From Ailanthus altissimus (taxonomy: Eukaryota; Streptophyta; Magnoliopsida; Sapindales; Simaroubaceae), in NCBI GenBank assembly GCA_946807835.1, contig OX327699.1:23176014-23240013 (forward strand): a stretch of DNA of 64,000 bases, read 5' to 3'. Below the pieces are notes generated by a model. It ran no database searches. It had not been told where the DNA came from and saw nothing but the letters and a program-made list of their open reading frames with translations. The position numbers were made by a program, and so were the translations under genes. Below, one piece after another: positions 47,409-60,742 of the stretch (position 1 is its first letter; every line of letters begins with the position of its first letter).

Positions 47409-50015
47409 TTTTCAAAAGAAAAGCAACCAAGACACGAGCAAGCAAAGAGCTAGCTCAGGTGAGAATTTCACCAAAAACCATATCAACATAAAACATAAGA
47501 TATTTGAAATTTGGTAACTCAAGGAAATGAAGGAATCATAAATACCAACACTATTGCAAACCAAAGTTCAAGAAATCAGTAAGCTCAAAATAATTTACTA
47601 AGACTTTCTTAAATCTTGTCTATCAAAACAAGAAAATAATAGACCGACTTCATAAGTATATTGACCTAAAGTAGGCAGACCAAACAAAATTTGTAATGGA
47701 GGTACTGACTTTATTAGAAAAGAAGTAACCTCTAAAACAACAATTTTCTTCCAGCTAACTTCATTGGATTTGAGGTATTTATTTATTTCATTTTTCAAAT
47801 TGCCGGCCATTAATATATATCTGCCGGCTTCGGCTGTACTAGTGTGATGATCAAAGCAAAATGTAGACTATGTATTATTATATTACTAATCATTATTCTT
47901 TTCGGTATTATAATTAATTGTAGAAAGTTGAAATGAGCTATGAGCTATGAGTTATGACAATGAAACATGGTTGATGTTTTTTTTTTCCTCTTAATCATTG
48001 GTCATGTCCTGACAACATAGAACCAGATCATATATATTTATAATCACGCTAATGACAAAGACGAATTTGCCCTTTCCCTCCCACGTTCTTTTACCCGCCT
48101 TCGGCCCCTTGTTCTTCTAAGTTCTAGCCTTATTTTGGCGGGAAGGCTCAACTAAGCCCAGCCCATTTTCCATAACGGAGCTGAATTCGTTGGACTAGAA
48201 GCAGAATTTCATTAAGAAAATTATGGGCCTGGGCTTTTTTATATGATTTTTTTAAATGACCCAAATTTAGGATCATTTTCTTTTTTTCTTTTTGAAAAAA
48301 TGGTCGTTATGTTTTTCAATTCCTAATAAAATTATTAATTTTATAATTAATTCTTTTTTATATGGACAAATTTACCTTCATCATTATTTTTTCTCTTTTG
48401 AATAAAAATTTTACAGATTCCAGCTCTCAATTGAAACAAATAAGAAATTTGAAATAAAAATAAAAAATCTAAATCAGCAGCATTAACATCGACGCAATTG
48501 ACATTGACGACATTGAAATAACTAATGGCATTTAAAAATTGATGGTATAGATAATAGTTGGTAGGCTTTTTAAATTTGAAAACAGTGCAATAATGATAAA
48601 TTTTTGCTCTAAATGTGTGAAAAAAAATGATAAAATGTGAGTAAATTGTGTAAAAAAAATATCAAAATTTGGTGAATTTACTTTTTAAAAAAAAGGTTAA
48701 AAGATTGATGGAGGTGAGACAGAAATGGACTACATGCGACGCTTGTAGTCGAGAAGTTGTCTTTTGCGCATGCGCATAGGTTGCACCATTGCCTGCGCGC
48801 ACACGTACACTTTGGGCAATGTGCACTTGCTGAAAAAAAAAAGAAATTTAGTTTTTTAAATATTTTTATTTTGATAAGGGATTACATTAATTAAAGAATT
48901 AATTAATATTTTTATTTTAAATTAGTTTATTAATTTGTTTTTTCAGTTAGGATATTTAATTTAGGAAAATTATTGTTTATTAATTCTATTTACTAAATAA
49001 AAATATTTTTTTATTTATTTTCAATTCTATTTTATATTTATAATTATAGCTTATGACATTAATTAATTAATAATTATTTAAATGGTTTATTAATTTATAT
49101 GTATTTAGTTAGTTAATGTATTTAATTTATTATTATGTTTAATAATTTATGATTTGATTTTATTTATTTAATTATAATTTTATTTGTTATTTATTTTTAT
49201 AAAAAAGTATATGTATTAGAAGAATATAAAAATTCGACCAATAAATTTTTTCAACCATCAGCTACATTATATTTAAAGATGTGGATTTTAAACTTTATAA
49301 AACATAAGTTGATGTCCACTTTCTCCCGAAACATTAAATGAATGATTGATACTCCATATTACCTATAAAATTATTTAAATTAATTAAAATATAAAATACT
49401 AAAAAATCGCCCACACTACGAGAATCCTTCTGTGCGCGCTAGAGGAGTGCGTTTCATGTAGCCGCTTCACGTTTGCATCATATGTATGTGTGAAACCCAA
49501 TACCAATCCTGATTTTTTTTAGATTTGTAATTTTTTTCTTCTTCATTTATTATATTTTTTCTCCACTTTATCAAATTACATTATGCATATATTTCGATGT
49601 TCTTACATTTGCAAAATAAATATAAAAACTTTAAAACTATTTTCATAATCTTAATTTGATTAAATTCATATTTATAAACATATACAAAATAAATATGATA
49701 GAAGTAATTGTATTTTTTTTTATAATTATAATATTGAAATCTATTTAATCTGAAAGTTGAGTGTATATTTTAAGATTAATTTTGAAATTGCTAATTTTTT
49801 ATATTTATTTTCAAAGATTATCTTTATATTTTATAAATAAAGGCAATTATATCCATTTACCTGACCAAGAAAAATAATTACCTAAAAGTTTGAGATATTG
49901 TCAAAATTTTCCCTCATATATCTATAGCTAAGACAAAAGTGGCTTAAGGCATTGCACGTGGACGTGATGTCTGGCTGAATTTTGAAGGGACTTGACCACT
50001 TCCATTACAGTTTTG

Positions 50016-50062
<47 letters not shown>

Positions 50063-50455
50063 AAGAGGTTTGTCTTCCCTTAATCTCTTTTCCCAAAGAA
50101 TATAAAGTCATTAAGCAAAGCAGCTGTGTTTCGTTTATTTTTGTCAATTCCGGATTTTTATCCTTTATATTTCAAGATTCTTGATTAGAAAGATCTTATT
50201 GTTATTATTTATTTCCATATATGAACACATAATTATATGGGAAGATAATAATTACAATCGAGTATTTCCTTATTTAGTTAGCACAAATTCTCCAGCAGGG
50301 ATTGCTTTTACGTTTGATATTTTTTCAGTTTTCTCCATTTTCTCTTTCAGGGGTTCACTGTAATCATACACAACAAACTCTCAATTGGATAGAACCTAGT
50401 TCCATAATAAACATACTAGTTTTCAGTTTCTTTTTCTTTGTTTAAAAGAAAAAAG
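47409..50455. other. LIN promoter side and intergenic sequence
   Basis: A minus-strand open frame at 47810-47598 starts MAGN, as LIN does, but does not connect to the LIN coding exons and may be an upstream frame in the leader. No other coding evidence was seen. Two small less AT-rich patches (48720-48830, 49410-49480) hold CGC-rich words without clear structure. Confidence 0.4.
50022..50060. repeat. TA microsatellite
   Basis: About 19 uninterrupted TA units. Confidence 0.95.
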
Positions 50456-50914
50456 ATGGGTGGGGTTTTCTCTGGAGGAAAGAAGAAACAAACTCCTTCA
50501 AAATTTTCTGTGAAGGGCAGAAATCATCAGAAAACAAACAGAATCAAATTAGAACCGCTGGCGTTGCCATTTCCCAGGGAATGGCTATCAATCCCGGCTA
50601 AGACTGGAGCTTCCAAGGTGTGTTTCAAATAACATTCGACTGAGTTTATTTGTAAATAGAATTACTCTACGCATAGTTATACAGATAGGAAAAAAAAAAC
50701 GAGGGATGGTTTTTGGACTTCAATTGGACTTAATACCAAATCGGCGTTCTATGTAACTGGGAGAATATACATAGTTGCTCTTTCGGCAAGCGATATTCGG
50801 GTTGATTCAAATTTTCTGTTTATGTTTGTTTTCACGTCATAGGGTATGCAGAGAGCGTTAATTCTTGGAAGAGAAGGCATTGGGGGCCTAGCAATGACTG
50901 GTCCACCAAATTAA
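50456..50914 (+). pseudogene. Truncated N-terminal copy of a PSI (PSK SIMULATOR) gene
   Basis: Two exons, 50456-50617 and 50843-50914, would give 77 aa. Exon 1 starts MGGVFSGGKKKQTPSKFS and ends KTGASK at the same phase-0 junction as exon 1 of the full gene at 53052 (MGAVCPGG...KTGSNK). Exon 2 reads LILGREGIGGLAMTGPPN and stops, paralleling FLGRGGIPGLAMTVEVLD of the full gene. The rest of the gene (DUF3475, DUF668) is absent. The Met-Gly start keeps a possible N-myristoylation signal. An in-frame upstream Met at 50438 is possible. It may be a dead partial duplicate or a short expressed peptide. Confidence 0.7.
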
Positions 50915-53051
50915 AATATGCATGGGATCACTTCTTTCAATGGAGAAGTACAAGCACTGCATTCAACAAGTTTGCTTGATGTATTGATTTATTGCAAGAA
51001 ACCAGACTTTAGTATATTCGTAGAGGATAACTAATCATTTAGTTGTTCGTTAGCATTTTAAAGCTTGTAAGTTGTGACTCTCTTTATACGTTTATAGGGC
51101 TCCTGCTCTTATTCATTTTCAGACATAATCATTAATTATTATTTATCAAATATCATTCTTACCATTTCTAATATTATTTGTTTATGTCTGTATAATCAGC
51201 GTGAACCTTAGTATCTAATTGATAAAAGCTTGATCTCTATAGCAATATCTTGGCCTGAAAATGTAAAGGAATTGGTGCAATAAGCTACATCAAAAGAGGC
51301 CACGTTCAAATAAAATAAAATGCTCCTACTTGCAAATTAGAATGTCCTGGCAAGTAGAATTTTCCAGGAAGGATCTCTAACGAAACCTGTGACCAAATAT
51401 CACACATGGAAGTTACGAGTTTTCAAGTCAGCTATGCATTATCTTTGTCAACACAAAGTCAAAAACTACAACCCAGAACTATCTTAGTAATTTCAGAATC
51501 TGGACAGAATAAACCCGACCGAAACTGTATATATAAATAGGTTACGACCAGTTCAAGGTCATCGCATTCATGGTTTATGCAATGAGAGTTTTTGCTACGT
51601 CATTACTTCATTTACCTTTTAATTCTAACGTCTAATTCAACTCTCTTATAGTTTTCAAAACCGAAAAGAAAAGTCAAATACATACTTCTCTTGGATTAGA
51701 GATTCTCTTTATAACAAAACCATCAATCCCAATCAGTTACTTGAAGAAAATGAAAATTGGAAAAAACACCATGTATGCACCAAAATCAATCTTCATTTTC
51801 ATGTGAAAACAGTGGACTTTAGACAGATACTTGTATACAAATTAATGTAATGCAACAACTATCTCTAGCATTAAATATAGAACACCATTTCGTAATTGGT
51901 GATTGGACGGTTTTGAGGGCCAAAGATTAAGTCAAGGCTTCATTTTTTTTTTTTTTCTTATTTCCCCGGTTAATGTTGAAATTTCAAAGATGTCAGCAAG
52001 ATGGATGGCTACATTTTGCATATAAAGCAATTAAAATAAAAGAAGATTGAAAGTTACTTTTAAAAGTTTAATGCTTTTCCGATAGTTCAACTACACTGTA
52101 GAGTTAGTCCACACATGCAATTTCTGACAGCTTCACCTTAATTTTCGTCAAGGGCACAATAGTAAAATGGGCATTTTATTGTGGGCAAAATGGTAAAAGG
52201 GACATTCAAAAGATTAGACTGAAAATTACGTTAGTCAAACGTACCAAGCACAGACACGGCGGGCGGGATTTCATTCCTTGGATACAAAGTCTTCTTTATT
52301 AATTTTAACAGATACCGACCCAGAAATGAACGAGAGAATAGTCAACTGTATCATATTATCTCCTTCTTCACTTGGGATTTGGCGTATCAATCATTCAAAT
52401 ATCCACGAGATTTCCTTTGCTGATTAATTATTACCCGTTCTAATGTTTATTAGCAGCTAAAGCTAATCATTGCTTACCATCTCTTTTCTTTTGTTCCATC
52501 AAAACGAAGACTCTGTTCACGGGGGCGCGCCACTTTTCCTCCGTAGTGCTGTCATCAATTCATTCGCGTTGTATTAATTTATCGCTTTTTAATCAACTAC
52601 TTGATAAGTACGTACTTTTCTTATTTTATCTGACATTTTTTTTTCCGGAGTTTGTATTGTAATAGCAGAGTTCTTTGATGTGAAATGATGGCTTTGATTT
52701 CCGTTAAAGGTTTTTTTATTTTTTCTATTTTCTGTTTTGGCTGGTTAGAAAAGATAGAGAAAAAGAGAAGAAAATAAAAGGGGGTTAGCAGATTCTTTTG
52801 CGTACTATAATTCTAGTTGTTTTGTTTTTCCACTGAACGTAAAGTCTGCTTGGTCAATTTGTTATTCTAATTTCTATCCTGATTTGAAAATGCTTGATTT
52901 CGATGCGGGGTTGCGTGCGTATAATCATAAAAGACACATCTAAATTACATTTAGTTTCATTACAATATTAAGTTTTCTTTTTCATATTTAAATTTAACTA
53001 AATGTATTCTTGGATTATCTTTTGATCAAATATAAATTTCTGTAGAAAGAA
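50915..53051. other. Intergenic sequence and leader of the PSI gene
   Basis: No coding frame. A likely 5'-UTR intron ends at CTGTAG just before 53046, six bases upstream of the PSI start codon; its donor may lie near 52606 (GATAAG/GTACGT). Confidence 0.45.
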
Positions 53052-56000
53052 ATGGGAGCGGTTTGTCCAGGAGGGATTCCAAAACAAAATAAAAAAATTG
53101 GAGAAAATACTTCGAAGTTTTCTGCGAAGCCGAAGTCAGTGAAAGGCAGTAACCGCAAGCAGAATTGTCACTCTAATGAAAATGCCAATGATCCTGAGAA
53201 GAAGAGGCAGGAGCTGCCCTTGTCGTTTTCCAGTGAATCATCATCAAAGCCAGAAAAGACAGGGTCCAACAAGGTTTGTTTCAATATATTTTATGATAAA
53301 TTCGGATAATTGTTAGTTGGGTTTGATGACACTTGATTGTTTTGATGAGTTATAGATAATCATGTACATTGTTATGGAGATTGATTATATGAGCATAAAA
53401 AAGGAACACAGGAGAAATGGATGGTTTGGACATAAAGAGTTTTAAAATCTTTGGCTCGTTGTTGTGTTTTGTATTATGTAGGTTACCCAGAAGAAATCAT
53501 TTCTGGGAAGAGGCGGTATCCCGGGCCTTGCAATGACTGTAGAAGTTCTAGATGCACTAGGAAGTAGCATGTCAAATTTGAACCCCAGCAGTGGGTTTAT
53601 TTCTGGTGTGACTTCTAAGGGGAATAAAATATCTGTATTGGCTTTTGAAGTAGCTAATACAATAGCAAAAGGTGCAAGCTTGTTCCATTCTCTTTCAGAA
53701 GAAAATATCAAGTTCCTTAAAAAAGAGGTATTACGTTCAAAAGGAGTACAGCTATTAGTTTCAACAGATAAGCAAGAGCTGCTAAGGATTGCTGCTGCTG
53801 ACAAGAGGTTGTTGCCTGTTAGAGAAAATACAGTTTCCCTTTGCTCTGATCTTTCTAGTGCGCCATGCCTTCAACAATTGGATGTTTTCAGTATCTATTA
53901 TCTCATTGTCATTTTTGGGGCATTGACAGGGAGGAATTGAATGTTTTCTTGCGGGAAGTAATTAGATTTGGAAATCGATGTAAAGACCCTCAGTGGCACA
54001 ATCTGGGTCGATACTTTTCAAAGTAAGGTAGACTTTTTATGATGAATTATCATAGTTAAACTGCTGATAGTGGCTGACAACGAATATATTTTTGTGGTAT
54101 GATTGCAATATTTCAGTTTGAAGTCAGAGTATTTCAACCATAAACAACTTGGAGTAGAGGCAGAAAGGAGAATGCATGAGTTAACTACTCTGGCTCAGCA
54201 TACATCTGTAAGTTCTTTATATTTTCAAATAGAGTTTGGCGTTTTCATTTGTACACAGGATTCAGTTACAATTCTTGTTTGATGATTGAGCAATGCCCGA
54301 GTCTATATTTGGACATCTTGTATATATGCCACATGATCCCCCAGAAAAACAATGCTTTTCTTTTTCTTTAACGGGGAATTAAAATCATCCCATCATGAAG
54401 AAGCATCCTTGATTTCTTCTAAATGAATCCATGCCTGCATCCTTGATTTCTTCTAAATGAATCTATGCCTTATCAAACTGACACTATCAGTTCAACTGAG
54501 GTCATAGGTGGGGCATGAGTCTATCAACTTTCTTATCATCTATTCCTCTCTATTCTTCACTCTTTATTTACAGTTGTAATTTTTAATGTAAATGTATGGA
54601 TGTAGATATGATGAAGTTTGCAATATATGATTAATATTTCAAGCTTTAGATACAATGTGTCTGTACGTGTACATTTGATCTTCCCAAGCTTTAGCTGACA
54701 TACTCTACTCAAAGAACCTAACTTCTTTTATATATGTAGGAATTGTATCATGAGTTGAATGCTTTGGACAGATTTGAGCAAGATTATCAACGAAAGCTTG
54801 AGGAATTGGATTCCTTAAATCTTCCCCGAAAAGGTTAGGCCTATATAACCTGTCTCTGACCACAGACTAAGTAGAATAGGTTGAAGTGTGCATAGCCTTT
54901 TCTTTTCTGCACCATAATTGATCACCTAACAGCTGTGCAGAACTTCCTCCATTTGCCATTAATTGCATTTGTGTGAATAACATGTGGTCCATGTGGATGT
55001 ACATATGTAAAGCAATCTTATCATACTGCATTGTGGTGAGTTTAGGTCATGATCATTGCAGCAACATTAGGATTTCTTTGGCTAATCAGAGATATATAAA
55101 TAGCAACAAGAATATGTTAGTCGAGAATAATGCTCTCTTTTCTGATTTTAATGGTGTGATTTGTTGATTGACACTAAAGTCTCTTCTTAAATGTGGTTGA
55201 TTGGTTGTTCATTCCACAATTTACATACATAGCATACTCCTTGTTTTTTGTTTCAGCTGTTACACTTACTTTCTTATTGTATAAAATATCATAAAGTGGT
55301 TGCAGTACTTTTATTTTGACAGACAAGTCTTTTGACTTGCAGGTGAGGGTCTCATGATTCTACAAAGTGACCTGAAACAACAAAAAAAGTTTGTAAGGAG
55401 CTTGAAAAAGAAGTCTCTTTGGTCTAAAAGTTTGGAGGAGGTATGTAATTATGAAACACTTGTTATTACAGATAATAAGGGAAGTTGGGATTGTTAAACA
55501 CTTTGTTGAAGGAAATATTGTTGATTTATTTCCACTGATTAAGCATTTTTTTCTTCAATAAGTTACTTCTTTTACTATTTTTGTTGTTTTCTGGCACCAG
55601 TCATAATATGGTATAATGCATTTCCTGATGTAAATAGAAAATCTATAGCTGATAAGCGGTAGTCAACATTATATGTCTTCTGACATAATAGAAATATCTA
55701 GTGTCAGTCTAATACAACAACGTGTGCATCACAAATCTAGATTATTACAATTATTTTATTTGTTTTTATCTGTCTTTTATCAAATCTTATATACCACCAT
55801 TATTTGTTTTTGACTACTAACCAATTCCTTGGAAAAATAAAGAGGGGGATTACAACAAAAAATTTCTACACCTATAAAATGGAAATTCGTAGATTTCACA
55901 TCCATCATGAATTATTGAAAAAAAATTCATCGGATTCCCGTTTTGAGGAAATTCTTGAATTTTCAGAATTTCTTTCACAGAATGGGATAGAATATCTGTT

Positions 56001-57820
56001 TTTGTCTCTAGAGTTAAGTGCCCTCTTTTATTTTAATTTTTGTTTGTTTAATTGCAGATTACGGAGAAGTTTGTTGATATTGCTTCTTATATACATCAAG
56101 CAATCTTTGAAGCATTTGGAAATGATGGAACAGGTCCGTGAGATCAACTTTTATGATTAAGAACAACCCCATATTACTTGCATCTATGAGGCACACGTGT
56201 TTTAGAAGAATGTATAAAATTTATCTCCTTGTTCCCACTTTAAAAACTTAGAAGAGTGTCTCAATTTATCTCCTTGTTCCCACTTTAAAAACTTACTTAG
56301 TCCTGTAAAGAAACAAATTGCCATTTCCGCTGGATTTTTCATCTCACTGGAAATTCCAATTTTCTCTAATTTTCCTTGAATCATCCTAAAAGTTTTTGGC
56401 TTTGAAGATTTACCTTTAAATGATTGCCATATGTTCTTATGGAGTTGCCAATTTGTGGCAGGTAGGACAATGATTAATGAGGAACCCGGTAAGATTCCTG
56501 AAAGATTAGGTTTATCTGGGCTTGCACTACACTATGCTAACATAATCAATCAGATAGATAACATTGTAAGTTGTTCTCTCTTGCAGGTGTTTTCTCTATC
56601 TCTAATTGATTTACTAGATTGAAAATGTCATTTAATGGAAATTTATATTTTATTAGGCATCTCGTCCGACCTCCCTTCCTCCAAATATGAGGGACACATT
56701 GTATAATGGGTTGCCAGCCTATGTTAAGACAAATCTACGTTCACAGTTGCAGACTGTTAATGTGAAGGAAGAGGTATGTTCTCTGTAGAATATTTGACTT
56801 AATTTCTTTGTTTTCAACTAAGCTCATTGTTGGGGCTTGATGTATGGTACACACTTGTATTACTACCACTGTTAGTTAGTTGCTACACATTGTGCTTCCT
56901 GCAGATCTCAGCTTTTCAGATCAAAGCAGAAATGGAAAAGACACTTCAGTGGCTAGTTCCAGTTGCCGCAAATACTACTAAGTATGTTAATTAGTGTTTC
57001 ACGAATATTCTTAACTGCCCAGTACTGTTTGCATGATGTTTCTTGACTGAACAAAGGTTTCCCATTTTTCTTACCATTGCCTTCAACAATATAAAAATCT
57101 ATTTGGCTACTGTCTTATACATTTGCTTCCTTTGGTTTGTACCAAATGATGACAGAGCACATCAAGGTTTCGGTTGGGTTGGAGAATGGGCAAACACTGG
57201 GTCAGTCTCTTTCCTCTCTCTCTCTCCCTCATTTCCCCACTACACATAACACATATGTGGTGAGCTAATACACTGGGCACAATGTATCATTTTGGTTGAA
57301 GTTTCATAGTCTCATTTTCTTGTTTGGCAGTCATGAGTTCGGCAAGAATACAACTACAAACAATAGCCTGACCCACCTACAGACACTCTATTATGCGGAC
57401 AAACAGAAGACAGAAAAATACATTCTTGAATTGGTGGTATGGCTTCACCGTTTAATCAGCACATTAAGACATAGAGATCACAGTTTCCAGCCTCTGCCTG
57501 CTCGATCCCCAACTAGTAAGGGAATGGTTTTACCCTACAATATGCAGCGACATCTATCTCTGAATAATGGCACTAAAACCCACTGGATTCAACTTTCTCA
57601 AGAAGAACAAATCTTGTTGGACAAGGTCAGTGGAAGGAGATTAAACCCAGGAATAAGCAAAAGCCAGGAATTTTTCATAGCTAAGAAGAGTAGTAAATCC
57701 TGGGCATTGAGCAGAAGCACCGGAAACTCTCCTAACAGGGTGATAAGTGTGAGACATAACTTTGAGCATCCCAGGGCTAATATGCTGGACGTTATGGATG
57801 GGCTAGATTCCTGGTTTTGA
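53052..57820 (+). CDS. PSI: PSK SIMULATOR-like protein (DUF3475 and DUF668)
   Basis: Twelve exons close to 610 aa: 53052-53273, 53482-53807, 53930-54022, 54117-54207, 54740-54833, 55343-55440, 56058-56133, 56462-56565, 56657-56773, 56905-56981, 57156-57200, 57331-57820. The protein starts MGAVCPGG, a likely N-myristoylation site. DUF3475 is at about 124-180 (ISVLAFEVANTIAKGASLFH to ELLRIAAADKREELNVF) and DUF668 at about 349-437 (LGLSGLALHYANIINQIDNI, LPPNMRDTLYNGLPAYVK, GFGWVGEWANTG). The Ser-rich C-terminus has basic patches. In Arabidopsis PSI1-3 act downstream of phytosulfokine signalling and promote growth; the length and the N-terminus fit PSI2/PSI3 better than PSI1, by memory. A truncated copy lies 2.1 kb upstream. 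Confidence 0.92.
56203..56293. repeat. Tandem 46-bp duplication in a PSI intron
   Basis: Two units starting TAGAAGA at 56203 and 56249 share ATTTATCTCCTTGTTCCCAC and following bases. They lie in the intron after exon 7, 70 bp past the donor site. Confidence 0.85.
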
Positions 57821-58243
57821 TCATTCTTTAGTTCTGTTCTTGACTAAATCCCATTTTAGGCTTCTTGTTGCTTTCTGGAGCTTCATTTTGCACATCTCAA
57901 CCAGTTTCTGATGGTATTGTATATTTTTCTATAAGATATTAGTCAATGGTATTTGTATATATAATTCTTGGATGGCGATCTATTTACTAGGAAGTAATAA
58001 TGATAATGAAATAATGTTTACATGGGCAAGAGTGGACCGGTGTTAGAAGTTCCGCAACAGTTAATTTCATATGCACAATGCTTTCCATTACATGGTTTGT
58101 TGTTAGCATCATTGCAATTTGTGACTCAAAGATACAATTTCACTTCTCATCTTATCTAAGTGCCTATGTTTTGGAGCGAATGCATAAATATCAACAGTGA
58201 ATTTAACAATCGAATCGCGCCAATTTTTCACATTCAAGAGCCA

Positions 58244-58274
<31 letters not shown>

Positions 58275-58773
58275 GTGTAGTTAATTTCGCTTTAGTTAGG
58301 CCTAGTTCATCCATGCTTAACTGCTTTCATATTCTTAATGGTTCTCAGCTGTACCATAATCCAAAATAATACGGAAGCCCCTTTCACTTGCTCCTCCAAG
58401 TTGTGTTTATTCTATTTTATTGGGTCTTTCAATATCCATCAATTAAACAAGGACCGGCATGGTAACTAACAAGTCAGTTGCAGTCTCATCTTTAACCCAC
58501 ATTGGATCTTTCTTTCTAAACAATTTTGCTTTCATGTTAGCTGCACATCGGATCTTTGTCTTTGAAAAGTGCATCTCGAATGGACTACAAAGTTAGTAAA
58601 CAAAACACTCCAAATCTTTGGTAACAATCTGACCTTGTATATTCCCAACTGCTCCTACTTACAATTTAGAAAACAGTTGCACCAACTTCATTAATTCTGA
58701 TTCACTATATAATTTGTCATAACAGTTATTAAATTCATGACATTCATTTACTTTTTTGGTGCCTTTAGTACCA
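57821..58773. other. Intergenic sequence with a TTA microsatellite
   Basis: The PSI 3' UTR is at the left end. About ten ATT units lie at 58244-58274. No gene was seen. Confidence 0.5.
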
Positions 58774-59492
58774 ATGGAAATCTTCAAAACCCATAAACCA
58801 TGTTTAATTCTCTTCCTTTTAATATTTCACTGCCCCTCCTTTTATCCTGGAGTTGCTCTGTCCCCAGCTGAAACAACAGAAGAAACGGCAACAGAGCAAC
58901 AAGTACCAGCTGGCCTTCCGGAGGGTGGCGAAAGTATGCCCCTTCTTGCTTCCCCTCCCTTTACTGCTAGTGCTATCAGCAAAAATCTTCCCTTTGGGTC
59001 GCCTTTGAACAAGCAGGGGCAACATTTTCAGACGCCTTATCCGCAGCAACAACAGCTAAATTATCCACAACAGAGCCTAAACCAGCCTTTCTCAGGCCTC
59101 ACTCAGCCATTTCTAACGCAAACCAACCTTTCTTGGGAGTAAATCAGCCGTTGTCTTCTTTTAATCAGCCATTTGGGGTTGGTAACCAGCAAGGCATTGC
59201 AGATAACAGCAACACTCCTTTTGATAATGGGATCTCAGAAAAAGAATATGTACACAATAGCAATTGCTTTGGTTTCTTTGATGGCCGACCTCCTCTTTAT
59301 TGTTTAGTATGCTTAGACTTTGTGATGCCCCGATACACTTTGAAACATCCCCACAAATTCGCTCTGATTTCAGCTTATTTTTCTGTTCTGTTTTCGGCTC
59401 CGTGGTTTTGCTTGTCTTGTATTTGTTGTACATGCATGAAAAAGAAAAACGGAAATGCTTATATATGGAGAAATTTTGAAAAGCTGCTTTAA
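58774..59492 (+). pseudogene. Secreted Pro/Gln-rich protein with NQPF repeats, frameshifted
   Basis: Start at the ATG at 58774 (MEIFKTHKPCLILFLLIFHC), giving a signal peptide of about 30 residues. A Glu/Pro-rich part follows, then QTPYPQQQQLNYPQQ and repeats NQPFSGLTQPF. At about 59110-59118 the frame runs to a stop at 59142 (LTQTNLSWE). In the adjacent frame the same repeat carries on: NANQPFLGVNQPLSSFNQPF, then GVGNQQGIADNSNTPFDNG. One missing base therefore explains the break. The downstream frame stays open to 59492. The family was not recognised; a cell-wall or apoplastic protein is inferred from the signal peptide and composition. An unseen intron near the break is the alternative to a frameshift. 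Confidence 0.55.
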
Positions 59493-59634
59493 TATTTTGA
59501 AATAATCACAACCATCAAGCTTCTAATCGCAGTTAATTATTCTTATACACAACCCAAAATGATCCTACTCGTAAGATCCAAACTAGCGAACGGTTCTGTT
59601 CGCCAGATCGGGCATAGAACAAGGTGAAAAAGTT

Positions 59635-59835
59635 TTAGATTAGCTTTAAAATTTGTTCCTTCAAGTAGGGATCAGATGGTAAACATGGGAGTACCCAGTA
59701 GTCGTAACCAGGCTTTGAGGCGGGCACCCATCTCGCAGCTAGCGAGTATTGACCACTCCTCATATCCCCGTAACTGCCTGAAGGATCATACTTAACGGAC
59801 CCGTTGGGTCGGTTGTTTATACCAAAGATGTCAAC
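59635..59835 (-). pseudogene. Possible orphan 3' exon of an unidentified gene
   Basis: Starting after a splice-acceptor-like TATAG (59840-59836) the minus strand is open for 66 codons to a TAA. It has protein-like composition: VDIFGINNRPNGSVKYDPSG, then SYGDMRSGQYSLAARWVPAS and KPGYDYWVLP. No upstream exon could be joined to it in the next kilobase. It could be the tail of a captured or decayed gene, or chance. Confidence 0.3.
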
Positions 59836-60742
59836 CTATAACGTTGTTTGTGCGCGATGTGGGATAACGGCAATAGACACCGTAAGCCTACATTTAAGCA
59901 AAGGCCTCTTAATTACAGGACGACACGTCACCCAAATTACATATACAAGTACAACATATCGTACTGAAAATGTAGAGACTATAGTTTGATCATAAGATAC
60001 CGAAGTGAAAGGAAGAGTTACAAAAAAAAACATCAAATTGTACATTATGGTTATTATTATTTTTGAATAAAAAGATTAGTTCATCATATGAGAATCGTGG
60101 CTAATCACCGCAGCAGCCATTAGAATATTACAAAACGATCTAAAGAGGGTCGTAGCTTATTCAACTTGCAGTATGAGGCCATATGATCATTGCTTGAGAC
60201 ATCTCAAATCATTGGATATTCTATTTGAAGAAGAGAGGGGCTATGCATAGACACTCTTGAGCCAAATTCTTCGCCCCATGCTCATCATCATTCTATTTAC
60301 GGGTTCTAGCTACAAAGAACACATACTGGGAGCTATATCGACTTGCGTATTTTATTTTAGATATTACAGCCATGAAAATATAGAATGAGGCCCCAAGAAA
60401 AGTCAAGTTCCCTCGGTTGCTTGAAACACCAAAAAGATTATTTCACTTCTAGCTCGACAAATTACAAACAACTTGTGGCTTTGAAATTCGGCTACAAAAT
60501 CAAAACATGCAAAACTGTTCCCCGAAAACAATTCAAGAATCTAAAATATATTCCAAATAGTCAGTTGTCATAAAAAAGTTTCCACAGTGAATGGAGAATC
60601 AATAATAGAACGGACCAAATAATCTTAATCGTGGCTGACTGCTAATATAACCTCATTACCAAAAGAATGCCTACTGTTGCAATTCACTAATATGACTAAA
60701 AATGTTTAAGATTTTCTAAAATCTATGTCCTGGAAAAAAAAA
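59836..60742. other. Intergenic sequence, 3' side of the SKU5-similar gene
   Basis: No supported coding frame. The right end is presumably the 3' UTR of the minus-strand gene at 60743. Confidence 0.45.

Noticed and set aside
47598..47810. MAGN-starting 70-codon frame upstream of LIN as an alternative first exon
   Set aside because: It has no in-frame donor leading to exon 1, and the ATG at 47408 already gives the full family N-terminus.
48720..48830. CGC-rich patch as a relative of the MULE minisatellite
   Set aside because: It shares only short CG-rich words and lacks the CATCTCGGG-type unit.
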